DNA of 64,000 nt from contig NZ_FOJM01000017.1 of assembly GCF_900111825.1 (NCBI RefSeq), forward strand, positions 108,490 to 172,489, in the 5' to 3' direction. Positions 53,945 through 63,725 of this stretch are shown here, piece after piece (positions within the stretch are counted from its first letter, which is position 1; each line of letters begins with the position of its first letter). Under the pieces are notes generated by a model, which was not told the origin of the DNA, searched no databases, and saw only the letters and a program-made list of their open reading frames with translations. The translations under genes and the position numbers were made by a program. The stretch is from Pedobacter suwonensis (GTDB lineage: Bacteria; Bacteroidota; Bacteroidia; Sphingobacteriales; Sphingobacteriaceae).

Positions 53945-55417
53945 TTATATTTTTGCGTAATCTTCTTGTTTAACACTATCAAATTTTTCTAAAGACTCTA
54001 TGTACTCTGCTACATATTCTTTATTCTCATGCCCTTCTTTAATCTGTTTCATTTTAGCTTGCTCACTCGCAGATTTTAATAATAATTTAACCTCTGCAAT
54101 AGCGATTGACGGCAATACCCTTAAGAACAATAAGAATAAGGTGAAGAATAATCCAATTGAACCAACGAATACACTGATATCAACCCAGGTTGGATAGAAC
54201 ATGGCCCAGCTTGACGGAATATAATCGCGGTGTAGGGAAGTAACGATAATTACAAAACGCTCAAACCACATACCTACGTTTACCACGATCGATAAAATCC
54301 AGGTTGCTTTAATGCTTAGGCGGATTTTCTTGAACCATAATAATTGTGGAGAGATTACGTTACAAGTCATCATCATCCAGTACGACCACCAGTAAGGACC
54401 AGTAGATCTGTTGATAAATGCATACTGCTCATACTCTGAACCTGAATACCATGCGATAAAGAACTCGGTTAAATAAGCTACACCTACAATTGATCCGGTT
54501 AAGATGATGATTTTGTTCATCGACTCGATGTGGAACATGGTGATGTAATTCTCTAAGCCCAGCACTTTACGTGCAACCAATAATAGGGTTAATACCATCG
54601 CGAATCCAGAGAAAATCGCACCTGCCACGAAGTATGGAGGGAAGATGGTGGTGTGCCATCCTGGTATTACGGATGTTGCAAAGTCCATTGATACAATGGT
54701 GTGTACTGAAAGCACAAGTGGTGTAGAAATACCGGCTAAGATTAAAGACACTGCTTCGAAACGTTGCCAGGTTTTAACACTTCCACTCCATCCAAAAGAA
54801 AAGATAGAATAGATTTTTCTACGGGTACCAACGGCACGGTCGCGGATGGTTGCGATATCTGGTAATAAACCGGTGTACCAGAATAATAATGATACAGAGA
54901 AGTATGTAGAGATCGCAAACATATCCCATACCAGTGGTGAGTTAAAGTTTACCCAAAGTGATCCGAATTGATTTGGTAAAGGTAAAACCCAATAAGCTAA
55001 CCAAGGACGGCCCATGTGAGACACCACATAAGTTGCGGCACAGATTACCGCGAAAATAGTCATCGCCTCTGCCGAACGGTTGATGGAGTTACGCCAGTTC
55101 TGACGGAAAAGTAAAAGTACTGCTGAAATTAGTGTTCCGGCGTGACCGATACCTACCCACCATACGAAACCGGTGATATCCCATGCCCAACCAACTGTTT
55201 TATTTAAGCCCCATGCACCGATACCATTCCAAAAGGTGTAACTAACAGCTACCACCCAAAGTAAAGCACCCAATGCTGAAACGATGAAACCAATCCACCA
55301 AGCCTTATTTGGCTTATTTTCTACCGGCATTAAAATATCATCCGTAATTTTTGCGTACGTGATATTATCGCCGGTAATTAATGGTTCTCTAAGTATTGAT
55401 TCGTTATGTCCTGACAT
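53945..55417 (-). CDS. actC: ActC: NrfD-family quinol-binding subunit of Alternative Complex III
   Basis: The 490-residue protein has about ten helices. Motif-like stretches such as WAWDITGFVWWVGIGHAGTLISA and HMGRPWLAYWVLPLP are typical of NrfD/PsrC quinone-interacting subunits. A long soluble C-terminal tail (about 440-490) is rich in Lys and Glu. It binds and oxidises menaquinol and passes electrons to the ActB clusters. It is 26 bases after actB. Confidence 0.94.
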   Translation of the reverse strand: MSGHNESILREPLITGDNITYAKITDDILMPVENKPNKAWWIGFIVSALGALLWVVAVSYTFWNGIGAWGLNKTVGWAWDITGFVWWVGIGHAGTLISAVLLLFRQNWRNSINRSAEAMTIFAVICAATYVVSHMGRPWLAYWVLPLPNQFGSLWVNFNSPLVWDMFAISTYFSVSLLFWYTGLLPDIATIRDRAVGTRRKIYSIFSFGWSGSVKTWQRFEAVSLILAGISTPLVLSVHTIVSMDFATSVIPGWHTTIFPPYFVAGAIFSGFAMVLTLLLVARKVLGLENYITMFHIESMNKIIILTGSIVGVAYLTEFFIAWYSGSEYEQYAFINRSTGPYWWSYWMMMTCNVISPQLLWFKKIRLSIKATWILSIVVNVGMWFERFVIIVTSLHRDYIPSSWAMFYPTWVDISVFVGSIGLFFTLFLLFLRVLPSIAIAEVKLLLKSASEQAKMKQIKEGHENKEYVAEYIESLEKFDSVKQEDYAKI

Positions 55418-55443
55418 AATTTGTATTTTCTATATACTAAAGC

Positions 55444-58400
55444 TTACGCTTGTACTGTTGTATCTGTATTTCTAATTTTTGTCATGTAGCCGATACCCGG
55501 TTTCACATTGATCTCTTCCAATACGTAGTAGATACGCTCAGAACGTAATGCTTTTGAAACCTCTGAATTTGGATCGTTTGCATCTCCAAATACAATCGCA
55601 TTTGCTGAACAAGCTTCCTGACAAGCCATTTTAATATCGCCATCTTTTAATGGACGTTTCTCCAGTTTAGCTTGCAATTTGCCACCTTGTATACGTTGAA
55701 TACACATTGAGCATTTTTCCATTACCCCTCTTGAACGTGTCGTTACATCAGGGTTTAAAACCAATTGGGTAAACTCGTTATTCAAATAGTTATCGAAACG
55801 TGAATCGTTCCAGTAGTTAAACCAGTTGAAACGACGTACTTTGTATGGACAGTTATTTGCACAGTAACGTGTACCTACGCAACGGTTATAAGCCATATGG
55901 TTTAAACCATCACTTGAGTGTACAGTAGCTAATACCGGACAAACCGTTTCGCAAGGTGCATGATCACAGTGTTGGCACAACATTGGTTGGTGAACCACCG
56001 AAACATGATCTAAGTCTTCTAACTTAGCAATCTCTTTCTCTTTGGTTACATCACCATTCTTGGTTTCATAACTGTAATAACGATCGATACGGATCCAGTG
56101 CATTTCACGACGACGGCGAACCTCATCACGCCCTACAACAGGGATGTTGTTTTCTACGTTACAGGCAACAATACAAGAACCACAACCTGTACAAGCATTC
56201 AAATCGATTGCCATTACCCAGTTGTTACCTGGCTTTTCGTATTGATCCCAAAGATCGTAATTTTTATGCTCGCCTTTTTCGTTACCCGCACCGGCATTTT
56301 TTAAGTATGCTGCAAAAGTAGCTTCTTTAATTACCGCACGGCCTTCGAAAGAGTGGTGAGTTTGGGTTTGTGCAAGCTCGTAGTAACCACCTGTTGGGGT
56401 AATGGTTACGTTTGTAGCATATTGCATAGTTCCATTTACAAAAGATACAAATGGGAAAGCATTTTTACCAACATCGTTACCTGCTTTACCTGCTTTGGTA
56501 CGGCCGTAACCTAATGCTATAGATGCAGTTCCCTGTGCTTGTCCTGGCTGGATCAATACCGGAAGATCTACAGAATATCCGTTACTTCCTTTAACAGAAA
56601 CTACGTCAAACTCTTTAACTTTTAATCTCTCTGCAGTTTTAGGGGCAAGGGCAACAAAGTTATCCCAGGTTACTTTAGATACCGGATCTGGCAATTCTTG
56701 TAAAAATGCGTTATTGGCATTTTTACCATCGCGCATCGGTACATTTTCGTAAACCTGTAACTCAATCTGGTCACCACCTTTAAAGGCTTTGCTGCTATTC
56801 GCAATTGAAGTAGCAACCTGAGCTAAAGATTGTGTGAATGAATAAGCACCAGCAGGTTTAGCGGCTGAAGTAACCACACCTTTTTCTAAAACCTCTTCCC
56901 ATTTCAAACCAACAGCTGGTAACATTTTAGCTTCCCAGTTGCTGCGTACAAACTGATAGTAGTCTTTAACAGGAGCATCAGCCCAGGTTAATAAACTTTC
57001 TTCAGCCTGGCGGCTATTGAAAACAGGGTTGATTGTTGGCTGAACGATAGAATAATATCCTTCGTAAGCATTTGCATCACCCCATGATTCTAAATAGTTA
57101 TGGTTAATGGCAATAGCATCACAAGCCGTAGCCGTTTCGTCTGCACGATCAGAGAATGAAATTTTAGCAGGAACCTTAGCTAACGCATCAGTAAATGCTT
57201 TTGCATTTGGAGCATCATAAACCGGATTAGTGTTTAAGAATAAAACAGCTCCAACTTCGCCGCGGTTCATTTCAGCAACCAGGCCACTAAATTCGGCATC
57301 GTTACCTGCATATAAATAACAAGGGTTATCTAAATCAATGGTAGTACCATAACTTCCGATAGCTGCGTTAATGGCATTTACTAAAATCTGAGTAGAAACA
57401 TCATTAGAACCACAAACCACAAGGCCTTTACCTTTAGCTTGTACCAATTCTTTAGCTACCAGTTTAATTACTTTATCAGCAGTAGCATTGTTACCCAATG
57501 TTCCGCCTGGTAAAGCATTACCTGTAATGGCATTATATAAAGCAATCAAAGCAGGTCCTTCTTCCGATAACTTAACCGGAACGCGGGTATCTGCATTGGT
57601 ACCTGTTAAGCTCATTCCACTTTCGAACTGAATGTGGCGGCTCATTTTTTTATTTTCTAACGATTTGTAGTTACGGTTAGCCGTATATTGAGCAGTAAAC
57701 TCTTCTCCGCTAATCCAGGTACCTAAGAAATCTGCACCGAAACTTACAATTAAATCAGCCTTATCAAAATTATACTTAGGTAAAACTGCTTTACCGAAAC
57801 TATTCTGGTTGGCCTGGATCATACCTGTATAAGATACAGCATCATACTGAACCAATTTAGCTGCAGGGTATTTTGCAATAAAAGTTGCAATCACCGCATT
57901 AGTCGACGGGCTGTTTACGGTTGATGATACCAAACGGATTTTTTTGCCACCAGCCTGTGCTTTTGCCAACTCGCCTTTTACAAAGCTGTCGATTTTTGCC
58001 CAGGTCGTTTCTTCAACTCTTCCATCTTTTACTAAAGCTGGTGCTTTTAGTTTAGATACATCATATAAATCTAAAACCGACGCCTGCGCTCTCGCATCTG
58101 TACCACGGAAAAATTGACCTGCATTTGGGTTTGGTTCAATTTTAATTGGGCGGCCCTCTCTGGTTTTAACTAAAATACTCTGGCCATTAAAGCTCGAAGT
58201 ATAATAGTTAGGAATACCTGGAGTAACCTCTTCAGGTTTTACCAGGTAAGGAATAGATTTATGAACAGGAGCAGTTTGACAGGCTGCTAAAGTTACAGCA
58301 CCTAAACCAAAACCTAACGCCTTTAAAAAGTCGCGGCGTGGGGTAACGGTACTTAACCCTGCTTCATTTAAAACATCTTCTATTGGAAGTGGCTCGGCGA

Positions 58401-58482
58401 ATTCGTTTTTGTTATTTTTAACAAAATCGGGTGTATTGTTATACTCCTCTAAGCCTTTCCAGTATTTTTTGTTGCTTTCCAT
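55444..58482 (-). CDS. actB: ActB: iron-sulphur/molybdopterin-like subunit of Alternative Complex III
   Basis: The 1012-residue protein begins with a TAT-type signal (TPRRDFLKALGFGLG, then TLAAC, about residues 48-70), then a large molybdopterin oxidoreductase-like domain (to about 730). This domain has no obvious catalytic Cys/Sec ligand, as expected for ActB, which lacks the cofactor. The C-terminal ferredoxin part has four cluster motifs: CTGCGSCIVACNVEN, CQHCDHAPCETVCPV, CVGTRYCANNCPY and CSMCIQRI with CQEACS. Electrons travel from quinol through these clusters to the ActA haems. Confidence 0.95.
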   Translation of the reverse strand: MESNKKYWKGLEEYNNTPDFVKNNKNEFAEPLPIEDVLNEAGLSTVTPRRDFLKALGFGLGAVTLAACQTAPVHKSIPYLVKPEEVTPGIPNYYTSSFNGQSILVKTREGRPIKIEPNPNAGQFFRGTDARAQASVLDLYDVSKLKAPALVKDGRVEETTWAKIDSFVKGELAKAQAGGKKIRLVSSTVNSPSTNAVIATFIAKYPAAKLVQYDAVSYTGMIQANQNSFGKAVLPKYNFDKADLIVSFGADFLGTWISGEEFTAQYTANRNYKSLENKKMSRHIQFESGMSLTGTNADTRVPVKLSEEGPALIALYNAITGNALPGGTLGNNATADKVIKLVAKELVQAKGKGLVVCGSNDVSTQILVNAINAAIGSYGTTIDLDNPCYLYAGNDAEFSGLVAEMNRGEVGAVLFLNTNPVYDAPNAKAFTDALAKVPAKISFSDRADETATACDAIAINHNYLESWGDANAYEGYYSIVQPTINPVFNSRQAEESLLTWADAPVKDYYQFVRSNWEAKMLPAVGLKWEEVLEKGVVTSAAKPAGAYSFTQSLAQVATSIANSSKAFKGGDQIELQVYENVPMRDGKNANNAFLQELPDPVSKVTWDNFVALAPKTAERLKVKEFDVVSVKGSNGYSVDLPVLIQPGQAQGTASIALGYGRTKAGKAGNDVGKNAFPFVSFVNGTMQYATNVTITPTGGYYELAQTQTHHSFEGRAVIKEATFAAYLKNAGAGNEKGEHKNYDLWDQYEKPGNNWVMAIDLNACTGCGSCIVACNVENNIPVVGRDEVRRRREMHWIRIDRYYSYETKNGDVTKEKEIAKLEDLDHVSVVHQPMLCQHCDHAPCETVCPVLATVHSSDGLNHMAYNRCVGTRYCANNCPYKVRRFNWFNYWNDSRFDNYLNNEFTQLVLNPDVTTRSRGVMEKCSMCIQRIQGGKLQAKLEKRPLKDGDIKMACQEACSANAIVFGDANDPNSEVSKALRSERIYYVLEEINVKPGIGYMTKIRNTDTTVQA

Positions 58483-58531
58483 TTAAGCTATATTACTGTT
58501 TATTCGAACGTTCTTACTAAACTCTAATCTA

Positions 58532-59839
58532 TTAATAGTGGCATTTACCACACTCTAAACCACCCAATAACGCTGGTGTAATTTTCTCGCCTTTTTTAAT
58601 CTTCTCATGCGCTTCGATCACCTTAGCGTAGAAAGCATTATTTTTCTGACCAGAAATATCTGTTTCTTTATGACAGTTGATACACCATTTCATGGTTAAC
58701 GGAGAATACTGATAAATTTCTTCCATCGTATTAACCGGGCCGTGACAGGCGAAACATACAGGCTCTGTTGGTTGTAATCCTTTTGCTTTGCGGATGGCAT
58801 CTTCGGCAACAACTACGTGCTGAGAGTGGTTGAAGTAAGCAAAATCAGGAAGATTGTGTACACGTACCCACTCCATTGGTTTAGCTTTACTCTCATCATA
58901 TTTCTGTGTTTCAGGATCGTAACCCAAAGCATTATAGATTTTCTTGATCTCAGGAGAAACTTCACCATCATATTTATCTCTTGCCTGTACTGCTTTATGG
59001 CAGTTCATACAAACATTTAATGATGGTATAGACGCATTTTTAGATTTAAATGCACCCGAGTGGCAATACTGGCAATCGATCTGATTGATACCCGCATGCA
59101 GCTCGTGAGAGAATTTTATAGGCTGAACCGGTTGATAACCAGTATGAACACCAGTGTTCCACATGCCCATCCAACCGAATGAACCTAAACAGATGATTAA
59201 ACACAAGATAAAGAACATCACAAATTTCTTGTTTTTGAACATCTTGCGCACACCAACCTTTAATGGCACATCTTCCTCAATCTCGATACCTTGTTTCTGT
59301 AGAATCAAACGCTCTAATAATTTAGAAGCACGACCTAAGATCACTAAAATAACGATGGCTAAAACTACGATAGCTACGATACCTGCGATTGATAAACCTG
59401 AAGTACCGCTTTCTGCAGCACCAGCTTTAGGCGCATTTGGATCAACTGCTGCTTTTGGCTCACCCTCTTTAATGTAGGCTAAGATATCTTTTACCTTGGT
59501 TTCGTCTAACTCAGGAAAAGACGTCATTGGCACTTTTCCATTTTCGTTAAAAAGTTTAACAGCTTCAGGGTTACCAGAAGCTACGAGGCCTTGCGAATTT
59601 GGAATCCATTTTAAAAGGAACTCTTCCGAGTGGCGATCACTTACACCCTTTAAGGCCGGACCAACTAATTTAGCATCTAATGCGTGGCACGAAGAACATT
59701 TTGCTTTGAAAAGCGTTCTTCCTTCTTTAGCATCCTGCGCATTTACGGTAGAAACCGCTATTACGGAAATTGCTGAAAATACGAATAACGACTTCCAAAC
59801 GCTTTTTAAAATCATCGAGATATCTCTCATAATGAACAC
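58532..59839 (-). CDS. actA: ActA: multihaem cytochrome c subunit of Alternative Complex III, six CxxCH
   Basis: The 435-residue protein has an N-terminal signal/anchor (about 10-35), a monohaem cytochrome c domain (CSSCHALDAKLVG, Met in VPMTSF), a membrane helix (about 148-168), another helix near 205-225, and a C-terminal pentahaem part with CQYCHS, CMNCHK, CFACHG, CINCHK and CGKCHY. That gives six CxxCH in all. Classical ActA is described as pentahaem, so the N-terminal domain looks like a fused extra cytochrome. The start may be MFIMRD or the third Met (MILKSVW). First gene of the operon. Confidence 0.93.
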   Translation of the reverse strand: MFIMRDISMILKSVWKSLFVFSAISVIAVSTVNAQDAKEGRTLFKAKCSSCHALDAKLVGPALKGVSDRHSEEFLLKWIPNSQGLVASGNPEAVKLFNENGKVPMTSFPELDETKVKDILAYIKEGEPKAAVDPNAPKAGAAESGTSGLSIAGIVAIVVLAIVILVILGRASKLLERLILQKQGIEIEEDVPLKVGVRKMFKNKKFVMFFILCLIICLGSFGWMGMWNTGVHTGYQPVQPIKFSHELHAGINQIDCQYCHSGAFKSKNASIPSLNVCMNCHKAVQARDKYDGEVSPEIKKIYNALGYDPETQKYDESKAKPMEWVRVHNLPDFAYFNHSQHVVVAEDAIRKAKGLQPTEPVCFACHGPVNTMEEIYQYSPLTMKWCINCHKETDISGQKNNAFYAKVIEAHEKIKKGEKITPALLGGLECGKCHY

Positions 59840-59911
59840 TTTATACTTATTTAATTTACTTTTTGTTGTGAAATTGATGCTGAACTAGGGGTAGCCCCAC
59901 CAAAACTTGAA

Positions 59912-59919
59912 CAAAAGTA
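59912..59919 (-). promoter_or_regulatory. Possible -7 box of the act/cta operon
   Basis: TACTTTTG on the minus strand fits TAnnTTTG and lies 73 bases before the actA start. No TTG is seen at the -33 distance. The remaining spacer to 60011 shows nothing else. Confidence 0.35.
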
Positions 59920-60011
59920 TAACTTATTAATAAATCCCATGACATAATAGTGACTTGAAATACAATTTATAATCATTCTAAACAAATGCCATTTCAAGCC
60001 ATTTTAACAAT

Positions 60012-60050
60012 AAAAATGCCCATTTTGATAAAGAATCTTCAATGGGCACA
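60012..60050 (-). terminator. Terminator of the deoxyhypusine synthase-like gene
   Basis: TGCCCATT (60017-60024) pairs with AATGGGCA (60041-60048), and on the minus strand the stem is followed by TTTTTATTG. It lies about 35 bases after the stop at 60085. Confidence 0.8.
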
Positions 60051-60084
60051 GTACAAACCAATTTGGTTTATTTATTTTTTCTGA

Positions 60085-61065
60085 TTATTGTTTTAATATC
60101 CAGGCAAACATTAATGGCGCGACAATAGTAGCATCACTTTCTACAATAAATTTAGGTGTGTGGATATCCAGTTTGCCCCAGGTAATCTTTTCGTTTGGTA
60201 CGGCACCAGAATATGAACCGTAAGAAGTGGTCGAATCAGAAATCTGGCAGAAATAACTCCAGAAAGGAATATTTTCCATTTCCATATCCTGATAAAGCAT
60301 CGGCACTACACAGATCGGGAAATCGCCGGCAATACCGCCACCAATCTGAAAGAAACCAATTCCCTTTCCCTCTGAGTTTTTAACATACCAATCGGCCAGC
60401 CAGCCCATGTATTCAATCCCGCTTTTCATTGTGGTTGCTTTGAACTCATTTTTGATTACATAAGAAGCGAAAATGTTACCCATGGTTGAGTCTTCCCATC
60501 CGGGCACCACGATTGGCAGATTCTTTTCTGCCGCAGCAAGCATCCACGAATTTTTAGGATCGATTTCATAATATTGCTCCAGATCACCACTCAGCAACAT
60601 CTTATACATGAACTCATGTGGGAAATATCTTTCACCTGCATCATCTGCATCTTTCCAGATTTTGTGGATATGTTTTTGTAAACGGCGGAAAGCTTCTTCT
60701 TCCGGAATACAGGTATCGGTAACGCGGTTATAATGGTTCTCTAAAAGATCCCATTCATCCTGCGGACTTAAATCACGATAATTTGGTACACGTTTATAAT
60801 GAGAATGTGCTACCAGATTCATAATATCTTCTTCAAGGTTTGCACCTGTACAAGAAATAATGGCCACTTTATCCTGGCGGATCATTTCTGCAAGTGAAAT
60901 GCCCAATTCTGCAGTACTCATAGCACCAGCAAGTGTGATCATCATTTTACCACCTTCATCTAAATGCGTTTCATATCCTTTAGCCGCATCCATCATTGCA
61001 GCAGCATTAAAATGGAGGTAATTACGCTCCATAAACTGAGATATCGGTCCTCTTGTATTGCTCAT
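60085..61065 (-). CDS. Deoxyhypusine synthase-family protein (probable homospermidine/polyamine enzyme)
   Basis: The 326-residue protein (start at MSNTRGPISQFM; the frame opens eight codons earlier) has GPISQFMERNYLHFNAAAM, MMITLAGAMSTAELGISLA, SCTGANLEEDIMNLVAHSH and a C-terminal TSYGSYSGAVPNEKITWGKLD block. The last contains the Lys in WGK that deoxyhypusine synthases use to form the enzyme-imine intermediate. Bacteria lack eIF5A hypusination, and characterised bacterial relatives make homospermidine or related polyamines with NAD and putrescine/spermidine. The exact reaction here is inferred. Stands alone; no other polyamine gene nearby. Confidence 0.88.
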   Translation of the reverse strand: MSNTRGPISQFMERNYLHFNAAAMMDAAKGYETHLDEGGKMMITLAGAMSTAELGISLAEMIRQDKVAIISCTGANLEEDIMNLVAHSHYKRVPNYRDLSPQDEWDLLENHYNRVTDTCIPEEEAFRRLQKHIHKIWKDADDAGERYFPHEFMYKMLLSGDLEQYYEIDPKNSWMLAAAEKNLPIVVPGWEDSTMGNIFASYVIKNEFKATTMKSGIEYMGWLADWYVKNSEGKGIGFFQIGGGIAGDFPICVVPMLYQDMEMENIPFWSYFCQISDSTTSYGSYSGAVPNEKITWGKLDIHTPKFIVESDATIVAPLMFAWILKQ

Positions 61066-62193
61066 TTCGTTTTGTATTGTTTTTCGCAAAAATAGGTATT
61101 TAGGTCGAAAGTGAAAACATTAAAAGCGTATAGCGTTTGGAGTGTGACGTTTGGGGCATAGTGCATGTTGCCAATTAACCGATTCCCCGCAATTGTCATC
61201 CTGAACAGCGTCGAACAGTCTATCATTTAGAAAGTAATGTCAGCATACAATGCAACATTCTCCTCGCAAGCGTCATCCTGAACTTGTTTTCAGGATCTTT
61301 CATGCAGATAAATGATCACATCTTTTTTGGAAAGCAATGACAGTAGCTATTTTTAAAGTCAGCCCGGCTTTACGGTACAAGTCCTCGGCTCGTGCCTCAC
61401 CTGCGGGCTTTCCCCTCCAATCCGGTTTAGCTGGCGGAGGTCATTACATTAATTCCCAGCGATCGTCATCCAGAACAGAATTGAAGAACTCGTTTATTAA
61501 AAGGCAATAGCAGTATAAAAATGCAACAATTTCGCTCGCGACCATCATCCTGAACAGCGTAGAACAGTCTATCATTTAGAAAGTAATGTCAGCATACAAA
61601 TGCAACATTCTCCCAGCAAGCGTCATCCTGAAATTGTTTTCAGGATCTTTCATGCAGATAAGTGATCACATTTTTTTTTGGAAAGCAATGACAGTAGCTA
61701 TTTTTAAAGTCAGCCCGGCTTTTCGGTACAAGTCCTCGGCTCGTGCCTCACCTGCGGGCTTTCCCCTCCAATCCGGTTTAGCTGGCGGTGGTTATTGCAT
61801 TAATTCCCTAGCGACCGTTATCCTGGAAGGAGTCGAAGGATCTTTCATTTGAAAAAGCAATGACGGTAGCCATTATTAAATGGTATCCGGTTTAAGTGAG
61901 CTATATTATACTGCTATTAAAACTTCCCCTATTCCATTCTAATAAACAGCCTCATTATGCGCGTTGCAACCCCAAATTATTGCATATGCCAGGCCACCTA
62001 AACCCGACCGTAGCGAGATGCTCCGATTTCTTCAATTGGAGCAGAAGCGGGGGCGGGACTATACAAACCCAAATGCTACAGTATCTGCTTTCCAAAAACT
62101 TATACTTTTCAGCAATTTGCATTCAAATATAACCAATGAACGAATGACTATTGAACTAATGAACTGTAATTAAATTTCCTTTTCTTTGCGGTG
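61066..62193. repeat. Gene-free spacer of duplicated REP-like and GC-rich dispersed repeats
   Basis: Block 61202-61450 recurs at 61551-61800 with a 349-base offset; both contain CGTCATCCTGAACTTG-type palindromes (TCCTGAA-x-TTCAGGA), CAGCCCGGCTTTACGGTACA-like and CCTCCAATCCGGTTTAGCTG segments. The palindrome cgtcatcctgaa...ttcaggatctttc appears twice in full, with further partial GTCATCC copies at 61193, 61466 and 61540. Near 61998-62060 lies a relative of the 29.4-kb hairpin family (CCTAAACCCGACCGTAGCG, CTCCGATTTCTTC). No gene is supported; the open frame at 61586-61852 is repeat read-through. Confidence 0.75.
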
Positions 62194-63324
62194 ATGAAAA
62201 AATATTATCTGGTTATCTTACTTGCGCTTGTCTCAGGAAGTTCTTTTGCACAAATGAAACTGATCAGGAAGATGCTCTCGAACGAAAAGGATACTACACG
62301 TAAAGCCAGCTTTTTACCTTTGCCAGCTTTTGGATACAGTCAGGAAACCGGGTTTGAATTTGGTGCTGGCGCAATTTATTCCTTTTATGTAGACCGTAAG
62401 GATACAATGAACCGCAGTTCCAATTTCGCACTGAACACGACTTATTCCACCAAAAAGACCGCAAACTTTATGCTAAAAGGCGATATGTGGACCAAAGGGA
62501 ACAAATACCATTTTATTGGCGACATCCGTTTTAAAAATCAGCCTTTTAATTTTTATGGCATTGGCAACTACACGACAAAATCAGATGAAAACAAATTAGA
62601 TCAGCGGATTTTTAAAACACTTTTCGATGCCGAAATGAATACTTTACCAAAAGCTTATACCGGTGTTTCAATGGGTTTTGAAAATCATCATTTTACAGAC
62701 CGTCAGCCAGGAGGCATTTATTCCACTAATCCGCAAATCATAGATAGAGATGGTGGTTCTGTTGCCTGGATCGGTGCATCGCAAAGTTATGATACCCGCA
62801 ATAGCAACAACTATCCTACCAAAGGTTTTTTCGGAAGGGCAACCTATCAATATGCCCCGGATTTTTTTGGAGGAGAAAATTTCAATGGCTCACAGGTCAA
62901 AATCGATCTCCGCGGTTTCTTTAGCATAGCCCCAAAAGTGGTTTTGGGAATCCAGGGAATTTATTACACCATCCAAAGTAAAAACACGCCATTTTATTTG
63001 TTGCAGCAATTAGGAAATGACCAAATGATGCGGGGCTATTACAGCGGGCGCTACCGCGATGAGAATTTAATGGCAGCACAGGCTGAAATCCGCTACCGTT
63101 TTATGAACCGCTTTGGTATTGTAGCTTTTGCAGGTACGGGTAAGGTATTTAGCAATGGCCAGTTCAGTGCCGATGGACTAAAGCCTAATTATGGCCTTGG
63201 CGGCCGTTACTTTTTTGATCCGGCAAAAGGTTTGAGTGTGCGCCTTGATTACGGTATTGGCGAAAAATTGCCAAATGAAAAACGCCAGGCAGGATTTTAT
63301 ATCAGTTTAGCGGAAGCGTTTTAG
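62194..63324 (+). CDS. BamA/TamA-family outer-membrane beta-barrel protein
   Basis: The 376-residue protein has a signal peptide (about 1-22, GSSFAQ) and directly a barrel without POTRA repeats. Alternating aromatic strands run throughout (ALNTTYSTKKTANFMLKGDMWT, GIGNYTTKSDENKLDQRIF). The late QQLGNDQMMRGYYSGRYRDENLMAAQAEIRYRF includes RGYYSGRYRDxN, the Omp85 L6-type loop motif (VRGF-like). The C-terminus, RLDYGIGEKLP then FYISLAEAF, ends in Phe as barrel proteins do. It is a surface-antigen-like Omp85 member without known cargo. GTG at 62191 precedes the ATG at 62194; the ATG is preferred. Confidence 0.88.
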   Translation: MKKYYLVILLALVSGSSFAQMKLIRKMLSNEKDTTRKASFLPLPAFGYSQETGFEFGAGAIYSFYVDRKDTMNRSSNFALNTTYSTKKTANFMLKGDMWTKGNKYHFIGDIRFKNQPFNFYGIGNYTTKSDENKLDQRIFKTLFDAEMNTLPKAYTGVSMGFENHHFTDRQPGGIYSTNPQIIDRDGGSVAWIGASQSYDTRNSNNYPTKGFFGRATYQYAPDFFGGENFNGSQVKIDLRGFFSIAPKVVLGIQGIYYTIQSKNTPFYLLQQLGNDQMMRGYYSGRYRDENLMAAQAEIRYRFMNRFGIVAFAGTGKVFSNGQFSADGLKPNYGLGGRYFFDPAKGLSVRLDYGIGEKLPNEKRQAGFYISLAEAF

Positions 63325-63725
63325 ACCTTGGACGATGTAAGATGGAAAAGGGATGATGGATTTAATACGTCCATCCATTGAGCGGAGTCGAAAGATCTGT
63401 TAGCCACAGATCAACATAGAAAGTCTATTGCCACGGAAACACAGATAGCGCGGAAATACTTATCACCCACCTGATTAATGTGTCATCCTGAGGGATAATT
63501 TATGATATAAAAATCAATATAAATGACGTTAACTTTATGTAGAGTTTAAGGGAGATAAGCAGCATAACAGTCGCCTTAATAGTGCATTAGCCTGTTCCTG
63601 AGCTTTGTTTTAGCGTATAATAGTAATCAATATTGGTGAGTCATTTGATATCCCGCATGGTAGTAATATCCTTATCAGAAATACGTTAAGCTTATCTTCT
63701 TATTTAAAAAGCTCTGTTATTTGAA
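63325..63725. other. Spacer with REP-like fragment and non-coding left end of the IS110 element
   Basis: Segment 63334-63359 is nearly the reverse complement of 1550-1575 (dispersed). A REP-like half-site GTCATCCTGAG ends at 63491 and is abruptly followed by unrelated AT-rich DNA. From about 63492 to 63725 there is non-coding DNA before the transposase ATG. AGATAAGC (63553-63560) and GCTTATCT (63690-63697) are perfectly complementary across 129 bases, a possible closing stem of an IS110-type bridge RNA. No other gene is seen. Confidence 0.5.
63553..63697 (+). ncRNA. Candidate bridge RNA of the IS110 element
   Basis: In IS110-group elements the non-coding end upstream of the transposase is transcribed into a structured bridge RNA with target and donor loops (established for IS621). 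This segment sits in that position, is flanked by an 8-bp perfect inverted pair and contains smaller hairpins such as GATAT...ATATC near 63649-63670. I cannot show loops matching donor or target because the element's right end is outside the window. Confidence 0.3.

Noticed and set aside
61586..61852. 88-codon open frame in the 61-kb spacer
   Set aside because: It runs through the REP-like palindrome and GC-rich filler; the other copy of the repeat has no corresponding frame.
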